A stretch of 64,000 nucleotides of DNA from Clostridia bacterium. GTDB taxonomy: Bacteria > Bacillota > Clostridia > TANB77 > CAG-508. The stretch is from contig JAFRCC010000005.1 of the NCBI GenBank assembly GCA_017404545.1, positions 70,227-134,226 on the forward strand, written 5' to 3'. Of this stretch, positions 9,198 to 16,408 are shown piece after piece (position 1 is the first letter of the stretch; every line of letters begins with the position of its first letter). The notes under the pieces were generated by a model, which was given only the letters and a program-made list of their open reading frames with translations, was not told the DNA's origin and made no database searches. The translations under genes and the position numbers were made by a program.

Positions 9198-10046
9198 ATG
9201 GTTATTGATAAAATAAAAAAAAGAGAAGGTGGAGCTCAGACTAATAAAAGATCAAGCGTAGATATACCTATTGGAAAATGGGTAAAATGTGATAAGTGTA
9301 AAGAAATAATTTATAAAGAATTAGTTAGAGAAAATTTGAACATTTGTCCTAATTGTGGTCATTATTTTAGGATACATATTGGTAGAAGAATTGAGCAAAT
9401 TCTAGATGAAAATACATATAAAAGGTTCGATTTAAATATAGATACAACTAATCCATTAAATTTGGAAGATTATCCAAAGAAAATAAACTCGCTAAGAGAA
9501 AAAACTGGATTAGAGGAAGCTGTGGCTTGTGGTACAGGCAAAATAAATGGTGAGGATGTTGTAATCTGTATAATGGATAGTGCATTTCTTATGGGAAGCA
9601 TGGGAGTTGTAGTTGGAGAGAAGATTACCTATGCAATTGAACAGGCTGTTGAAAAAAAATTACCATTAATAATTTTTTCTGTATCTGGTGGGGCTAGAAT
9701 GCAAGAAGGAATTTTTTCTCTAATGCAAATGGCAAAAACAACAGCAGCATTAACTAAGTTAGATGAAGCAGGATTGCTATACATATCTGTTTTAACAGAT
9801 CCAACTTATGGCGGAGTTACTGCATCTTTTGCAAGCTTAGGAGATGTTATTTTGGCTGAGCCTCATGCAATGATTGGATTTGCAGGGCAAAGAGTCATAG
9901 AGCAAACTATAGGAGAGAAACTACCAGAAGGATTCCAAACAGCAGAATTTTTATTGGAGCATGGTTTTATAGATAAAATTGTAGAACGTAAAGATTTAAA
10001 AAATACTCTTTATAAACTAATAAAACTTCATAAAGGAGGCAAATAA
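9198..10046 (+). CDS. accD: Acetyl-CoA carboxylase carboxyltransferase beta subunit
   Basis: AccD forms, with AccA, the carboxyltransferase that makes malonyl-CoA. The 282-residue product has the N-terminal four-cysteine zinc ribbon (CDKC and CPNCG, about residues 31-53) followed by the crotonase-like core with [10 protein letters not shown]. It ends 2 nt before accA, as expected for subunits made in equal amounts. Confidence 0.96.
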   Translation: MVIDKIKKREGGAQTNKRSSVDIPIGKWVKCDKCKEIIYKELVRENLNICPNCGHYFRIHIGRRIEQILDENTYKRFDLNIDTTNPLNLEDYPKKINSLREKTGLEEAVACGTGKINGEDVVICIMDSAFLMGSMGVVVGEKITYAIEQAVEKKLPLIIFSVSGGARMQEGIFSLMQMAKTTAALTKLDEAGLLYISVLTDPTYGGVTASFASLGDVILAEPHAMIGFAGQRVIEQTIGEKLPEGFQTAEFLLEHGFIDKIVERKDLKNTLYKLIKLHKGGK

Positions 10047-10048
10047 TT

Positions 10049-10867
10049 ATGAAGTCGAAGATGAGTGCATGGGAAAAAGTTGAAATTGCAAGATCACCTA
10101 AAAGAAAAACAGCTCTGGACTATATAGAAGAAATATTTGATGATTTTATGGAGTTACATGGTGATAGAGCATACAAAGATGACAAATCAATTGTATGTGG
10201 GTTAGCTAATATAGGAGAACAAAACTATACAATAATAGCTGAGCAAAAGGGGAGAAATACTAAGGAAAATATTGAAAGAAACTTTGGTATGCCCAATCCA
10301 GAAAGTTATCGTAAAGCGATTAGATTTATGAAACAGGCAGAAAAATTTAATAGACCAGTAATTACTTTCATAGACACAAAAGGTGCTTATCCTGGAATAG
10401 GTGCCGAAGAGAGAGGACAGGGTGAAGCAATTGCTAAATCTATGTTCGAGATGGCTAAGTTAAAAGTTCCGGTTATTGCAGTTGTTATTGGAGAAGGTTC
10501 TAGTGGAGGCGCACTTGCAATTGGAGTAGCCAATAGAGTTATTATGCTTGAAAATGCAATATATTCTATATTATCACCAGAGGGATATAGTTCTATATTG
10601 TGGAAAGATTCAAGTAGATATGAAGAGGCAGCTGAAAAAATGAAATTAACAGCTGATGATTTATACAAAGCAAACATAATAGATGCAATTATCAAGGAGC
10701 CTAGAGAAGTAGATAATGAAGACTTTAAAAAAATAGCAAAAAAAATAAAAAAAGAAATTATTAGTTCTGTTGAAAAAATAAGTAAGCTAAGCAGAGATGA
10801 AATTGTTAATGAAAGATATAACAAATTCAGAAATATGGGCGAATATAGGGTCAAAATTAAAAATTGA
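10049..10867 (+). CDS. accA: Acetyl-CoA carboxylase carboxyltransferase alpha subunit
   Basis: AccA is the partner of AccD. The 272-residue product shows the family's FDDFMELHGDRA-like segment, QKGRNTKEN, FIDTKGAYPG, GEGSSGGALAIG and SPEGYSSILWKD. It begins directly after accD with AGGAGG inside the end of that gene. A 60-nt gap with a fresh ribosome binding site then leads to fabI. Confidence 0.96.
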   Translation: MKSKMSAWEKVEIARSPKRKTALDYIEEIFDDFMELHGDRAYKDDKSIVCGLANIGEQNYTIIAEQKGRNTKENIERNFGMPNPESYRKAIRFMKQAEKFNRPVITFIDTKGAYPGIGAEERGQGEAIAKSMFEMAKLKVPVIAVVIGEGSSGGALAIGVANRVIMLENAIYSILSPEGYSSILWKDSSRYEEAAEKMKLTADDLYKANIIDAIIKEPREVDNEDFKKIAKKIKKEIISSVEKISKLSRDEIVNERYNKFRNMGEYRVKIKN

Positions 10868-10927
10868 AAAAGACACAATAATTTTTTTAATAAAAGGCAT
10901 CGTCCATAAAATTAAAGGAGGAAAAAG

Positions 10928-11701
10928 ATGTTATTACAGGATAAAAAAATTCTAATAATGGGTATAAGAAATAAATGGAGTATTGCATATGGGATTGCAA
11001 AATCTGCATATGATAATGGAGCAAAATTAATATTCACATATATGGGTGAAGAGAACAAAGATAAAATTGAAGCGTTAATTGCAGAGTTTGAAGGAAGTAA
11101 AGCATATGTTTGTGACGCTGCTTCTGAAGATGAAGTTGTTAGAGCAGTATTTTCTAAAATTAAAGAAGAGAATGGTAAGATTGATGGAATTGTTCATGCA
11201 ATAGCACACGCAAATACGGAGGATTTGCATAACGATTTTATATATACAAGTAAAGAAGGATATGCACATGCTATTGATGTAAGTGCTTATTCATTTGTAT
11301 TAGCTGCAAGAATGGCTAAGGAGCTTGATATGTTTAATGAAAATGCAAGTCTTGTTACATTAACATATCATGGTTCTACAAAAGTATTAGATGGATACAA
11401 TGTTATGGGAGCTGCGAAAGCAGCGCTAGAAGCTAGTGTGAGATATTTAGCAGAAAATATGGGAAAAGAAGGCATGAGAGTAAATGCAGTATCTGCTGGA
11501 CCTATTAAAACGTTATCTGCTAAAGGAATAAAGGATTTTTCATCAGTACTTACTGTTGTTGAAGAAAAATCGCCACTACATAGAAATGTTACAACAACAC
11601 AAGTTGGAAATGTTGCTGCATTTTTATTAAGTGAAATGTCTGATGCAATTACTGGTCAAGTAATATATGCAGATAGTGGATATAATATTATGGGAGTTTA
11701 A
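10928..11701 (+). CDS. fabI: Enoyl-ACP reductase, FabI type
   Basis: FabI performs the last reduction of each elongation round with NAD(P)H. The 257-residue product has the FabI-type nucleotide site [14 protein letters not shown], the catalytic Y-(6)-K in [25 protein letters not shown] and the C-terminal [13 protein letters not shown]. Many Clostridia rely instead on the flavin enzyme FabK, so the FabI type is a useful taxonomic and drug-target note. It is followed by acpP at 13 nt. Confidence 0.94.
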   Translation: MLLQDKKILIMGIRNKWSIAYGIAKSAYDNGAKLIFTYMGEENKDKIEALIAEFEGSKAYVCDAASEDEVVRAVFSKIKEENGKIDGIVHAIAHANTEDLHNDFIYTSKEGYAHAIDVSAYSFVLAARMAKELDMFNENASLVTLTYHGSTKVLDGYNVMGAAKAALEASVRYLAENMGKEGMRVNAVSAGPIKTLSAKGIKDFSSVLTVVEEKSPLHRNVTTTQVGNVAAFLLSEMSDAITGQVIYADSGYNIMGV

Positions 11702-11714
11702 GGAGGTGATTATA

Positions 11715-11957
11715 GTGAACGAAGAAGAAATATTTGAAAAGGTAAAATCAATAGTTGTAGAGCAACTTGGAGTTGATGAAGCGAATGTTAAGAAGGAAGC
11801 AACATTTGTCGATGATTTGTCTGCAGACTCATTAGACATTGTTGAATTAATAATGGGAATAGAAGAAGAGTTTGAAATTGAAATTCCGGATAGCGACGCA
11901 GAAAAAATTGTTACGGTTGGAGATGTAGTTGATTACATAAAAGACAAGAAAAATTAA
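11715..11957 (+). CDS. acpP: Acyl carrier protein
   Basis: ACP carries the growing acyl chain on 4'-phosphopantetheine. The 80-residue acidic product has the attachment site ADSLDIVEL with Ser39. The start is the GTG at 11715, since AGGAGG (11701-11706) lies 8 nt upstream. In-frame codons further upstream belong to the end of fabI. It is the last gene of the operon, closed by a strong terminator. Confidence 0.96.
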   Translation: MNEEEIFEKVKSIVVEQLGVDEANVKKEATFVDDLSADSLDIVELIMGIEEEFEIEIPDSDAEKIVTVGDVVDYIKDKKN

Positions 11958-11963
11958 TTTTTA

Positions 11964-12007
11964 AAAAATAGCAGTTACAAAGTGTTATATTTGTAACTGC
12001 TATTTTT
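11964..12007. terminator. Bidirectional terminator between acpP and ttcA
   Basis: A perfect 18-bp stem (11964-11981 with 11990-12007) has an 8-nt loop, A-tract on one side and T-tract on the other. It can end transcripts from both converging genes. Confidence 0.9.
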
Positions 12008-12731
12008 AATTCTCAATATCATCTAAAGTCCAACCTTTTATATTACTACGTTTTATTGCACCGTACATATTTGCCCTAACTCTAGGTATATCTTTCTGAA
12101 AATCGAAAATAAGTTGTTTCATATCTTCACGTTTCGAGTTACCATCCATTGGGCAAACCTTTTGCATAATTGGTAAGTTATTTTTCTTAGCAAAACTTTT
12201 TATATATTTTTCAGGTGCGTATATTAATGGTCTAATTAATGTTATTTTTGACCTATCCATATAGCTTTTTGGAGCAAATGTTGAGATTGAGCCACCATAC
12301 AATAAGTTAAGCATGAAAGTTTCAAGAACATCATCTTCATTATGACCAAGAGCTATTTTATTGCATCCTTCTCGTATAGCAACACTATTTAAAATACCTC
12401 TTCTTAAGTTAGCGCAAAGAGAGCAAGGATTTTTTTCATTACGTACATCGAAAACAATTTGCTTAATATCTGTTTTTTCATCAATATATTTAATTTCCTT
12501 TTCTTCACATAATTTGGCTAATGCAGATGTATCAAAATTATCAAATCCAGGGTTAATTGTTACTCCAATTATTTTAAATTTTTTTGGAAAAAAGATTTGA
12601 AGATTTTTTAATGCAAGTAGCATAGTGGTAGAATCTTTTCCTCCAGACAATGCAACAGCAATTTTATCACCATCATCAATCATATTATAATCTTCAATTG
12701 CTTTTCTCATATAACTTAATATTTTTTGCAT
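12006..12731 (-). CDS. ttcA: TtcA/TilS-family ATP pyrophosphatase, tRNA thiolation
   Basis: The 241-residue product belongs to the N-type ATP pyrophosphatases that thiolate or lysidinylate tRNA. It has the PP-loop ALSGGKDSTTM (about residues 28-38), the CxxC of CSLCANLRRG and GHNEDDVLETFMLNLLYGG. These point to TtcA, which makes 2-thiocytidine at tRNA position 32 with an iron-sulfur cluster. A related tRNA-sulfur enzyme cannot be excluded. The ribosome binding site AAGGAG is about 13 nt from the ATG, which is somewhat long. It converges with the fatty-acid operon. Confidence 0.85.
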   Translation of the reverse strand: MQKILSYMRKAIEDYNMIDDGDKIAVALSGGKDSTTMLLALKNLQIFFPKKFKIIGVTINPGFDNFDTSALAKLCEEKEIKYIDEKTDIKQIVFDVRNEKNPCSLCANLRRGILNSVAIREGCNKIALGHNEDDVLETFMLNLLYGGSISTFAPKSYMDRSKITLIRPLIYAPEKYIKSFAKKNNLPIMQKVCPMDGNSKREDMKQLIFDFQKDIPRVRANMYGAIKRSNIKGWTLDDIEN

Positions 12732-12904
12732 AAATAACCGAAATCTCCTTATAAAATATAAAACATTATAGCATATTTTTTCAGGTGAGTAAATATAATA
12801 TAATTATATGGAAAATGGAAAGTCAAAGTTTGTTTAATCTAGCTTGTACAGTAGCTGGATTAACATCAGAAATCAATAATTATCAAAAAAAAAGAATATT
12901 TCTG

Positions 12905-12933
12905 TTGACTTTGAATAAAATAAATAGTATAAT
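12905..12933 (+). promoter_or_regulatory. Promoter of the initiator tRNA gene
   Basis: TTGACT (12905-12910) and TATAAT (12928-12933) with 17-bp spacing end 15 nt before the tRNA. Confidence 0.8.
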
Positions 12934-12948
12934 AAATAAGTGATACAT

Positions 12949-13024
12949 CGCGGGGTGGAGCAGTTGGCAGCTCGTTGGGCTCATAACCCAAAGGTCGGTA
13001 GTTCGAGTCTACCCCCCGCAACCA
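12949..13024 (+). tRNA. Initiator tRNA-fMet (anticodon CAT)
   Basis: A 76-nt cloverleaf with encoded CCA. The first base C1 faces A72, leaving the unpaired end typical of bacterial initiator tRNA. The anticodon stem carries three consecutive G-C pairs (GGG...CCC) flanking the CTCATAA loop. Both marks separate it from elongator tRNA-Met and tRNA-Ile(CAT). It is a single-gene transcript with its own promoter and terminator. Confidence 0.96.
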
Positions 13025-13030
13025 CAATAG

Positions 13031-13064
13031 AGCCGAAGGCATTAAGCCTTCGGCTTATTTTTTT
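13031..13064 (+). terminator. Terminator of tRNA-fMet
   Basis: A perfect 10-bp GC-rich stem (13031-13040 with 13046-13055) and a 5-nt loop are followed by a run of T. Confidence 0.93.
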
Positions 13065-13065
13065 A

Positions 13066-13094
13066 TTGAAAAATTCATTAGTATGTGATACAAT
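13066..13094 (+). promoter_or_regulatory. Promoter of HPr-like gene A
   Basis: TTGAAA (13066-13071) and TACAAT (13089-13094) have 17-bp spacing, immediately after the tRNA terminator. Transcription should start near 13101, leaving a 5' leader of about 150 nt. Confidence 0.75.
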
Positions 13095-13100
13095 AAGTAA

Positions 13101-13251
13101 TCAGAAGGGTTTTACCTAGTTTCTGTTAGCAATATCTGTTTGAAATTAGAATGGTATTCTGGTTTTGTGGTCAGATGCAGATGAAGCAATAGATATTTAT
13201 TTTTATAGCATATTAATTTCAAATTCAGTTAAACATTTGGAGGGATTCAGA
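13101..13251 (+). ncRNA. Structured leader RNA A of HPr-like gene
   Basis: The leader shares blocks with the leader of the second HPr-like gene (15280-15402). CTAGTTTCT occurs at 13116-13124. A stem pairs TATCTG (13133-13138) with CAGATG (13178-13183). GGTCAGAT lies directly before the 3' strand of that stem. In the other copy the stem is TATCCG/CGGATA, so both strands changed while pairing was kept. I do not recognise a known riboswitch class. It may be a protein- or ligand-responsive control element for HPr-like genes. Confidence 0.55.
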
Positions 13252-13563
13252 ATGATTGAACAAACCGTAAAAATTGTAAATCCTGAAGGATTACACGGGG
13301 AGGTTGCAAAGTGTATGGTAGACTGTGCATGTAGCTTTAAAAGTGATGTGTACATGGAAAAGAAACTTCACCGGGTAAATGCAAAATCGTATTTAGGAAT
13401 TATAGCGTTGGGCGTCATGGAAAATGATGAGGTTGTACTTTTGATTGACGGTTGTGATGAAAACAAAGCTGTGGACTGTTTAACAAAAATCATCAATTCA
13501 GGATTTGAAGATAAAGCGTTAATAAGTGAAATTGAAGCATTAAAACGAAAGACCTATTGCTAA
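13252..13563 (+). CDS. HPr-like phosphocarrier protein A
   Basis: The 103-residue product has the HPr fold of the sugar phosphotransferase system. The phosphorylatable His15 sits in NPEGLHGEV and the regulatory Ser46 in NAKSYLGI, both at exactly the classical positions. The usual Arg17 next to the histidine is Glu here, and HAR has become HGE, so transfer of phosphate to enzymes II may be altered or lost. It may be a regulatory HPr like Crh or a specialised carrier. ATG 13252 with GGAGGG upstream is the start; in-frame codons before it belong to the leader. Codon 41 is an in-frame CGG, one of only two normally read CGG codons in the window. The gene is a single transcription unit with its own promoter, leader and terminator. 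Confidence 0.85.
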   Translation: MIEQTVKIVNPEGLHGEVAKCMVDCACSFKSDVYMEKKLHRVNAKSYLGIIALGVMENDEVVLLIDGCDENKAVDCLTKIINSGFEDKALISEIEALKRKTYC

Positions 13564-13567
13564 AAGT

Positions 13568-13601
13568 AAAAAGCTTCTGCTGAAATATGCAGAAGCTTTT
13601 T
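13568..13601 (+). terminator. Terminator of HPr-like gene A
   Basis: A perfect 13-bp stem (13568-13580 with 13589-13601) and 8-nt loop end in a T-run. Confidence 0.9.
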
Positions 13602-13676
13602 GAATGCGTGCCAAATGCACAAATATATAAAAATCCAAATAGATAGAAAATTCTATTTATTCTGATTTTATAATTT

Positions 13677-14525
13677 TTATACAAAATCTAAATCACTTAC
13701 GTCAACTTTTCTTTCGTATCCTATTTTTTCATAAATATGGTTACTTATAGGATTTGAATCATCAGTAAACAAAACACAATATTTAGCTCCATCATCAAGA
13801 AATTTTTTTGAAACTAAGTACACCAAATTATATGCATAACCTTTTTTTCTTTCTTCCTTGGGAGTATATACTCCGCTAATAGTTTTCCCATATAGTAGCT
13901 TTCTGGTACTAACTGTTTGTGCAACAATTTTACCGTCTTTTTCAAGAACATAATAGTCCTTTTCTAAATTTTTATAAAAACTTTCTTCTAGATATTCATC
14001 ACTTTTTTCTTCGTGCAAAGCTTCTTTATGAAAATCTTTAGAAAACTGTTTTAATACAACTTTATCATTTTCTGTAGCTTTCCTACATATAACATCACTT
14101 CTCAGATGAGGTTCAGCTAAATGCTCAAGCAGTAAAATTCTCATTGGAATGCGTAGTTTAGGCTTCTGATGAGATATTTCACAATAATAATTGGCAAATT
14201 TTTTGGCAATTTCACTTTCTGTGTTAACACCAGGAAGGCAACTATTAATTTTATAAATTTCTTTAGCTACAAATTGGTATAGTTCATCTGATTTATTATT
14301 GGTTGGGCTATACATTAAAAGTTTCCATGGTTTCCTGTATAACATAATTAATTCAGTCTTATTTTCATTTTTTATACTAGCAAGTATCCAATCATCATCA
14401 ATATCTATGTTTAACGAATCTTGACAATTTCCAACTATCAAATTATTTAGCCATTCCTTTTCTAATAGTAAATTAAGATTTTCATTAGTAAAATCCTGAC
14501 CATTTGTATAATGAACAAATTCCAT
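13677..14525 (-). CDS. GNAT-family N-acetyltransferase
   Basis: The 282-residue product has an N-terminal domain of unknown role and a C-terminal GNAT domain (about residues 140-282). The acetyl-CoA motif region reads SGVYTPKEERKKGYAYNL, and the terminal beta strand/helix is NHIYEKIGYER. The substrate is unknown. The start is taken at 14525 because GAAGGTGA lies 4-5 nt upstream; the frame is open 13 codons further but without a binding site. It lies between the two HPr-like genes on the opposite strand. No motif links it to them functionally. Confidence 0.8.
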   Translation of the reverse strand: MEFVHYTNGQDFTNENLNLLLEKEWLNNLIVGNCQDSLNIDIDDDWILASIKNENKTELIMLYRKPWKLLMYSPTNNKSDELYQFVAKEIYKINSCLPGVNTESEIAKKFANYYCEISHQKPKLRIPMRILLLEHLAEPHLRSDVICRKATENDKVVLKQFSKDFHKEALHEEKSDEYLEESFYKNLEKDYYVLEKDGKIVAQTVSTRKLLYGKTISGVYTPKEERKKGYAYNLVYLVSKKFLDDGAKYCVLFTDDSNPISNHIYEKIGYERKVDVSDLDFV

Positions 14526-14746
14526 AAAATCACCTTCTTTTAATAATTTTAAATATCTTATCATAAATCATTTAACAAATAAATAATTTTTTACAGCTTT
14601 GTAAGATCAATTGTAAAATTAAATGTAAATCATAGAAAAAATTGCATAATTAATAAACCTAATTACATTTGAATTTTTGGTGTAAGACTAAATGCAATTT
14701 GGAAAAAGTGGTGTATGAACTTGCAATTGTTTCGATGATAGAATGA
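14526..14746. other. Spacer with possible insertion-sequence end
   Basis: No gene is visible. The stretch lies downstream of the IS30-family remnant on the minus strand, where the element's terminal repeat would be expected, but I could not define matching ends on the two sides. Confidence 0.35.
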
Positions 14747-15229
14747 TTATTTAAGGCGTGATGGTGTGATGTTTACATCATCCTTCTTTATTTCCTTAAT
14801 ATTCAATCTATCTAAAATTCTTTTACCATACATGAATTTAAAGACTTCATATGGTGTTTTTCCGCTTAATTTTTTTTCTTGAGAGTGAATTATAAGCCCA
14901 GTGTTTTCAAAGATAAATGTTTGTATAAATGGTCCTGATTGTGAATTATAGACTGTATCCATTTCCGTGGTTATCATTTCTGGATTTAAAATTTTAAATC
15001 TCAAATAATCTTCGTATTTTCTTCCTGTGTAATTATCTGGTTCAGCACGTTTCTTTAACTTCTTTTTCTTTCTCACTTTTCTTCTTACTTGTCTTTTTAA
15101 AGATTACAAGTGTATCATGATATTTTGGTGAGCTTTTTTTCCATCATAAATATAATGGCCCTTAGTGCATTTTTTAAGTTGGGACAATTATTGCATGCAC
15201 CAATATTGCGGTCTCTTCGTAAACATGAT
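14747..15229 (-). pseudogene. IS30-family transposase remnant, internally deleted
   Basis: Read on the minus strand from about 15229, one continuous frame with in-frame stops gives fragments such as KKCTKGHYIYDGKKAHQN, then a basic stretch ending KKKKLKKR, then ITTEMDTVYNSQSGPFIQTF. The last contains the first Asp of the DDE catalytic core. The frame then jumps to the C-terminal part, GKTPYEVFKFMYG, and ends at 14747. IS30-type transposases put about 150 residues with the remaining catalytic residues between those two segments, so a large internal deletion has occurred. A frame of about 109 codons remains open but cannot encode a working enzyme. The remnant stops about 15 bp before the promoter of HPr-like gene B. 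Confidence 0.7.
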
Positions 15230-15244
15230 TTTTTTTGTAAAATG

Positions 15245-15273
15245 TTGAAATTAATTAAAATTAGTGATATAAT
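15245..15273 (+). promoter_or_regulatory. Promoter of HPr-like gene B
   Basis: TTGAAA (15245-15250) and consensus TATAAT (15268-15273) have 17-bp spacing. The predicted start is near 15280, giving a leader of about 123 nt. Confidence 0.82.
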
Positions 15274-15279
15274 ACACAA

Positions 15280-15402
15280 TTGCTAGGCGAGGTGTCTAGT
15301 TTCTATTTTGATATCCGTACAGAGCAGACGAGAGTTTGTTTAAGGTTCAGATCGGATACAACAATGGAAAGTTATAGTCAAATTAATACAGGAGGAATCA
15401 AC
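15280..15402 (+). ncRNA. Structured leader RNA B of HPr-like gene
   Basis: This is the counterpart of the leader at 13101. It has CTAGTTTCT at 15296-15304, a stem TATCCG (15312-15317) with CGGATA (15353-15358), and GGTTCAGAT just before the 3' strand. Spacing between the stem strands is 35 nt here and 39 nt in leader A. The C-G and T-A pairs here replace T-A and T-G pairs in A, which supports the stem. Confidence 0.55.
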
Positions 15403-15696
15403 ATGACTGAAGAAATCATCAAAGTAAAAGTTCCTAATGGATTACACGGACGGAACTTGAGTATCCTTATCGATTCGGCAATGCGTTTTGAAAGCGCTAT
15501 CTGGATTGGCAAAGATGGTCGCCAGGTAAATGCTAAATCACTTATGGGAATGCTCACACTGCATGTAATGTACGGAGATGAAATTGAGATTATGGCGGAT
15601 GGCTCTGATTCGAATGAAGCTGTTGAGCTTATTGCGGAGTTGATTCGCACAAACTTCTTGGACAAGTCGGTAATTGACAAAAGACACAATAACTAA
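15403..15696 (+). CDS. HPr-like phosphocarrier protein B
   Basis: The 97-residue HPr-fold protein has His15 and Arg17 in NGLHGRNLS and Ser46 in NAKSLMGM. It is the more canonical of the two paralogues, keeping the active-site arginine. The start is ATG 15403 after AGGAGG (15390-15395). Base composition is richer in G+C than neighbouring genes, which hints at transfer. Arg17 is encoded by CGG, the second of the two normally read CGG codons in the window. If that codon triggered a +1 shift, translation would stop three codons later. Likely a PTS phosphocarrier or regulator. No enzyme I or HPr kinase is nearby. Confidence 0.87.
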   Translation: MTEEIIKVKVPNGLHGRNLSILIDSAMRFESAIWIGKDGRQVNAKSLMGMLTLHVMYGDEIEIMADGSDSNEAVELIAELIRTNFLDKSVIDKRHNN

Positions 15697-15757
15697 CCTT
15701 GTTGACACAAGTAAGGGGTCACTGCTGTATTGCAGAGGCCCCTTGGTTATTATATAC
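15688..15757 (+). other. Three-way-junction-like RNA structure after HPr-like gene B
   Basis: Sequence around and after the stop codon can fold with an outer helix (AATAAC near 15689 with GTTATT near 15745). This encloses a small hairpin CTTGT-TGAC-ACAAG and a larger one closed by AAGGGG/CCCCTT with inner CTGC/GCAG. No T-tract follows, so it is not a simple terminator. It may protect the 3' end or slow polymerase ahead of the tRNA promoter. Confidence 0.45.
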
Positions 15758-15776
15758 AGATTTACAAGCAGAACTA

Positions 15777-15805
15777 TTGAAACAATAAAAAAAATATTAT
15801 ATAAT
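15777..15805 (+). promoter_or_regulatory. Promoter of tRNA-Arg
   Basis: TTGAAA (15777-15782) and TATAAT (15800-15805) have 17-bp spacing and lie 11 nt before the tRNA. Confidence 0.8.
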
Positions 15806-15816
15806 ACAATACAGAT

Positions 15817-15893
15817 GTGTGTGTAGCTCAGTAGGATAGAGCGACGGTTTCCTAAACCGCAGGTCGGGGGTTCAATTCCCTCCACGCACACCA
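15817..15893 (+). tRNA. tRNA-Arg (anticodon CCT)
   Basis: A 77-nt cloverleaf with encoded CCA. The acceptor stem is GTGTGTG with CACGCAC, and the anticodon stem CGGTT/AACCG holds the TTCCTAA loop. It reads AGG, and no other Arg codon by strict pairing. No tRNA for CGG is in the window, which matters for the CGG observations. Confidence 0.95.
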
Positions 15894-15922
15894 TTTTTTA
15901 TTACAGAAGAAAGGGTTTTTTT

Positions 15923-16408
15923 ATGGATATGCATGAAAAATATATGAAGATTGCGTTAAAGGAAGCGCAGAAAGCATATGATAAAAGAGAAATACCTGTT
16001 GGTGCTGTGATAGTTAAAGATGGCAAAATTATATCAAGGGCTCACAACCTTAAAGAAATAAAAAACGATACAACTAAACATGCAGAAATATTAGCAATAC
16101 AAAAAGCTAGCAAAAAATTGGCTAGTTGGAGGTTGGAAGATTGTGAAATGTATGTTACATTAGAGCCATGTAGTATGTGTGCTGGAGCATTAATACAGTC
16201 AAGAATAAAAAAAGTATACATTGGAACCATGGATTATAAAACAGGTGCATGTGGATCTGTACTTAACTTATTAAATGGTTTTAAATTTAATCATAGTGTA
16301 GAGATTGAAACAGGAGTATTAACAGAAGAATGCGAAAAGATACTAAAGGAATTTTTTAAAAGCTTGAGGGCAGATAAAAAAATATTAAAAGAAAGGAAAT
16401 CTATATAG
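15923..16408 (+). CDS. tadA: tRNA-specific adenosine deaminase
   Basis: TadA converts A34 of tRNA-Arg(ACG) to inosine, so that one tRNA reads CGU, CGC and CGA but not CGG. The 161-residue product has the zinc/proton-shuttle motif HAE (His53, Glu55) and PCSMC (Cys83, Cys86). It lies directly after tRNA-Arg. Its presence means CGG depends on a separate tRNA with CCG anticodon. The stop overlaps the GTG start of the next gene by one base. Confidence 0.94.
   Translation: MDMHEKYMKIALKEAQKAYDKREIPVGAVIVKDGKIISRAHNLKEIKNDTTKHAEILAIQKASKKLASWRLEDCEMYVTLEPCSMCAGALIQSRIKKVYIGTMDYKTGACGSVLNLLNGFKFNHSVEIETGVLTEECEKILKEFFKSLRADKKILKERKSI

Noticed and set aside
10387-10878. 163-codon minus-strand frame opposite accA
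   Set aside because: accA is fully conserved on the plus strand. The antisense frame has no ribosome binding site or recognisable domain.
13165-13251. Longer start for HPr-like protein A (29 extra residues)
   Set aside because: These codons coincide with the structured leader, and the good ribosome binding site precedes ATG 13252.
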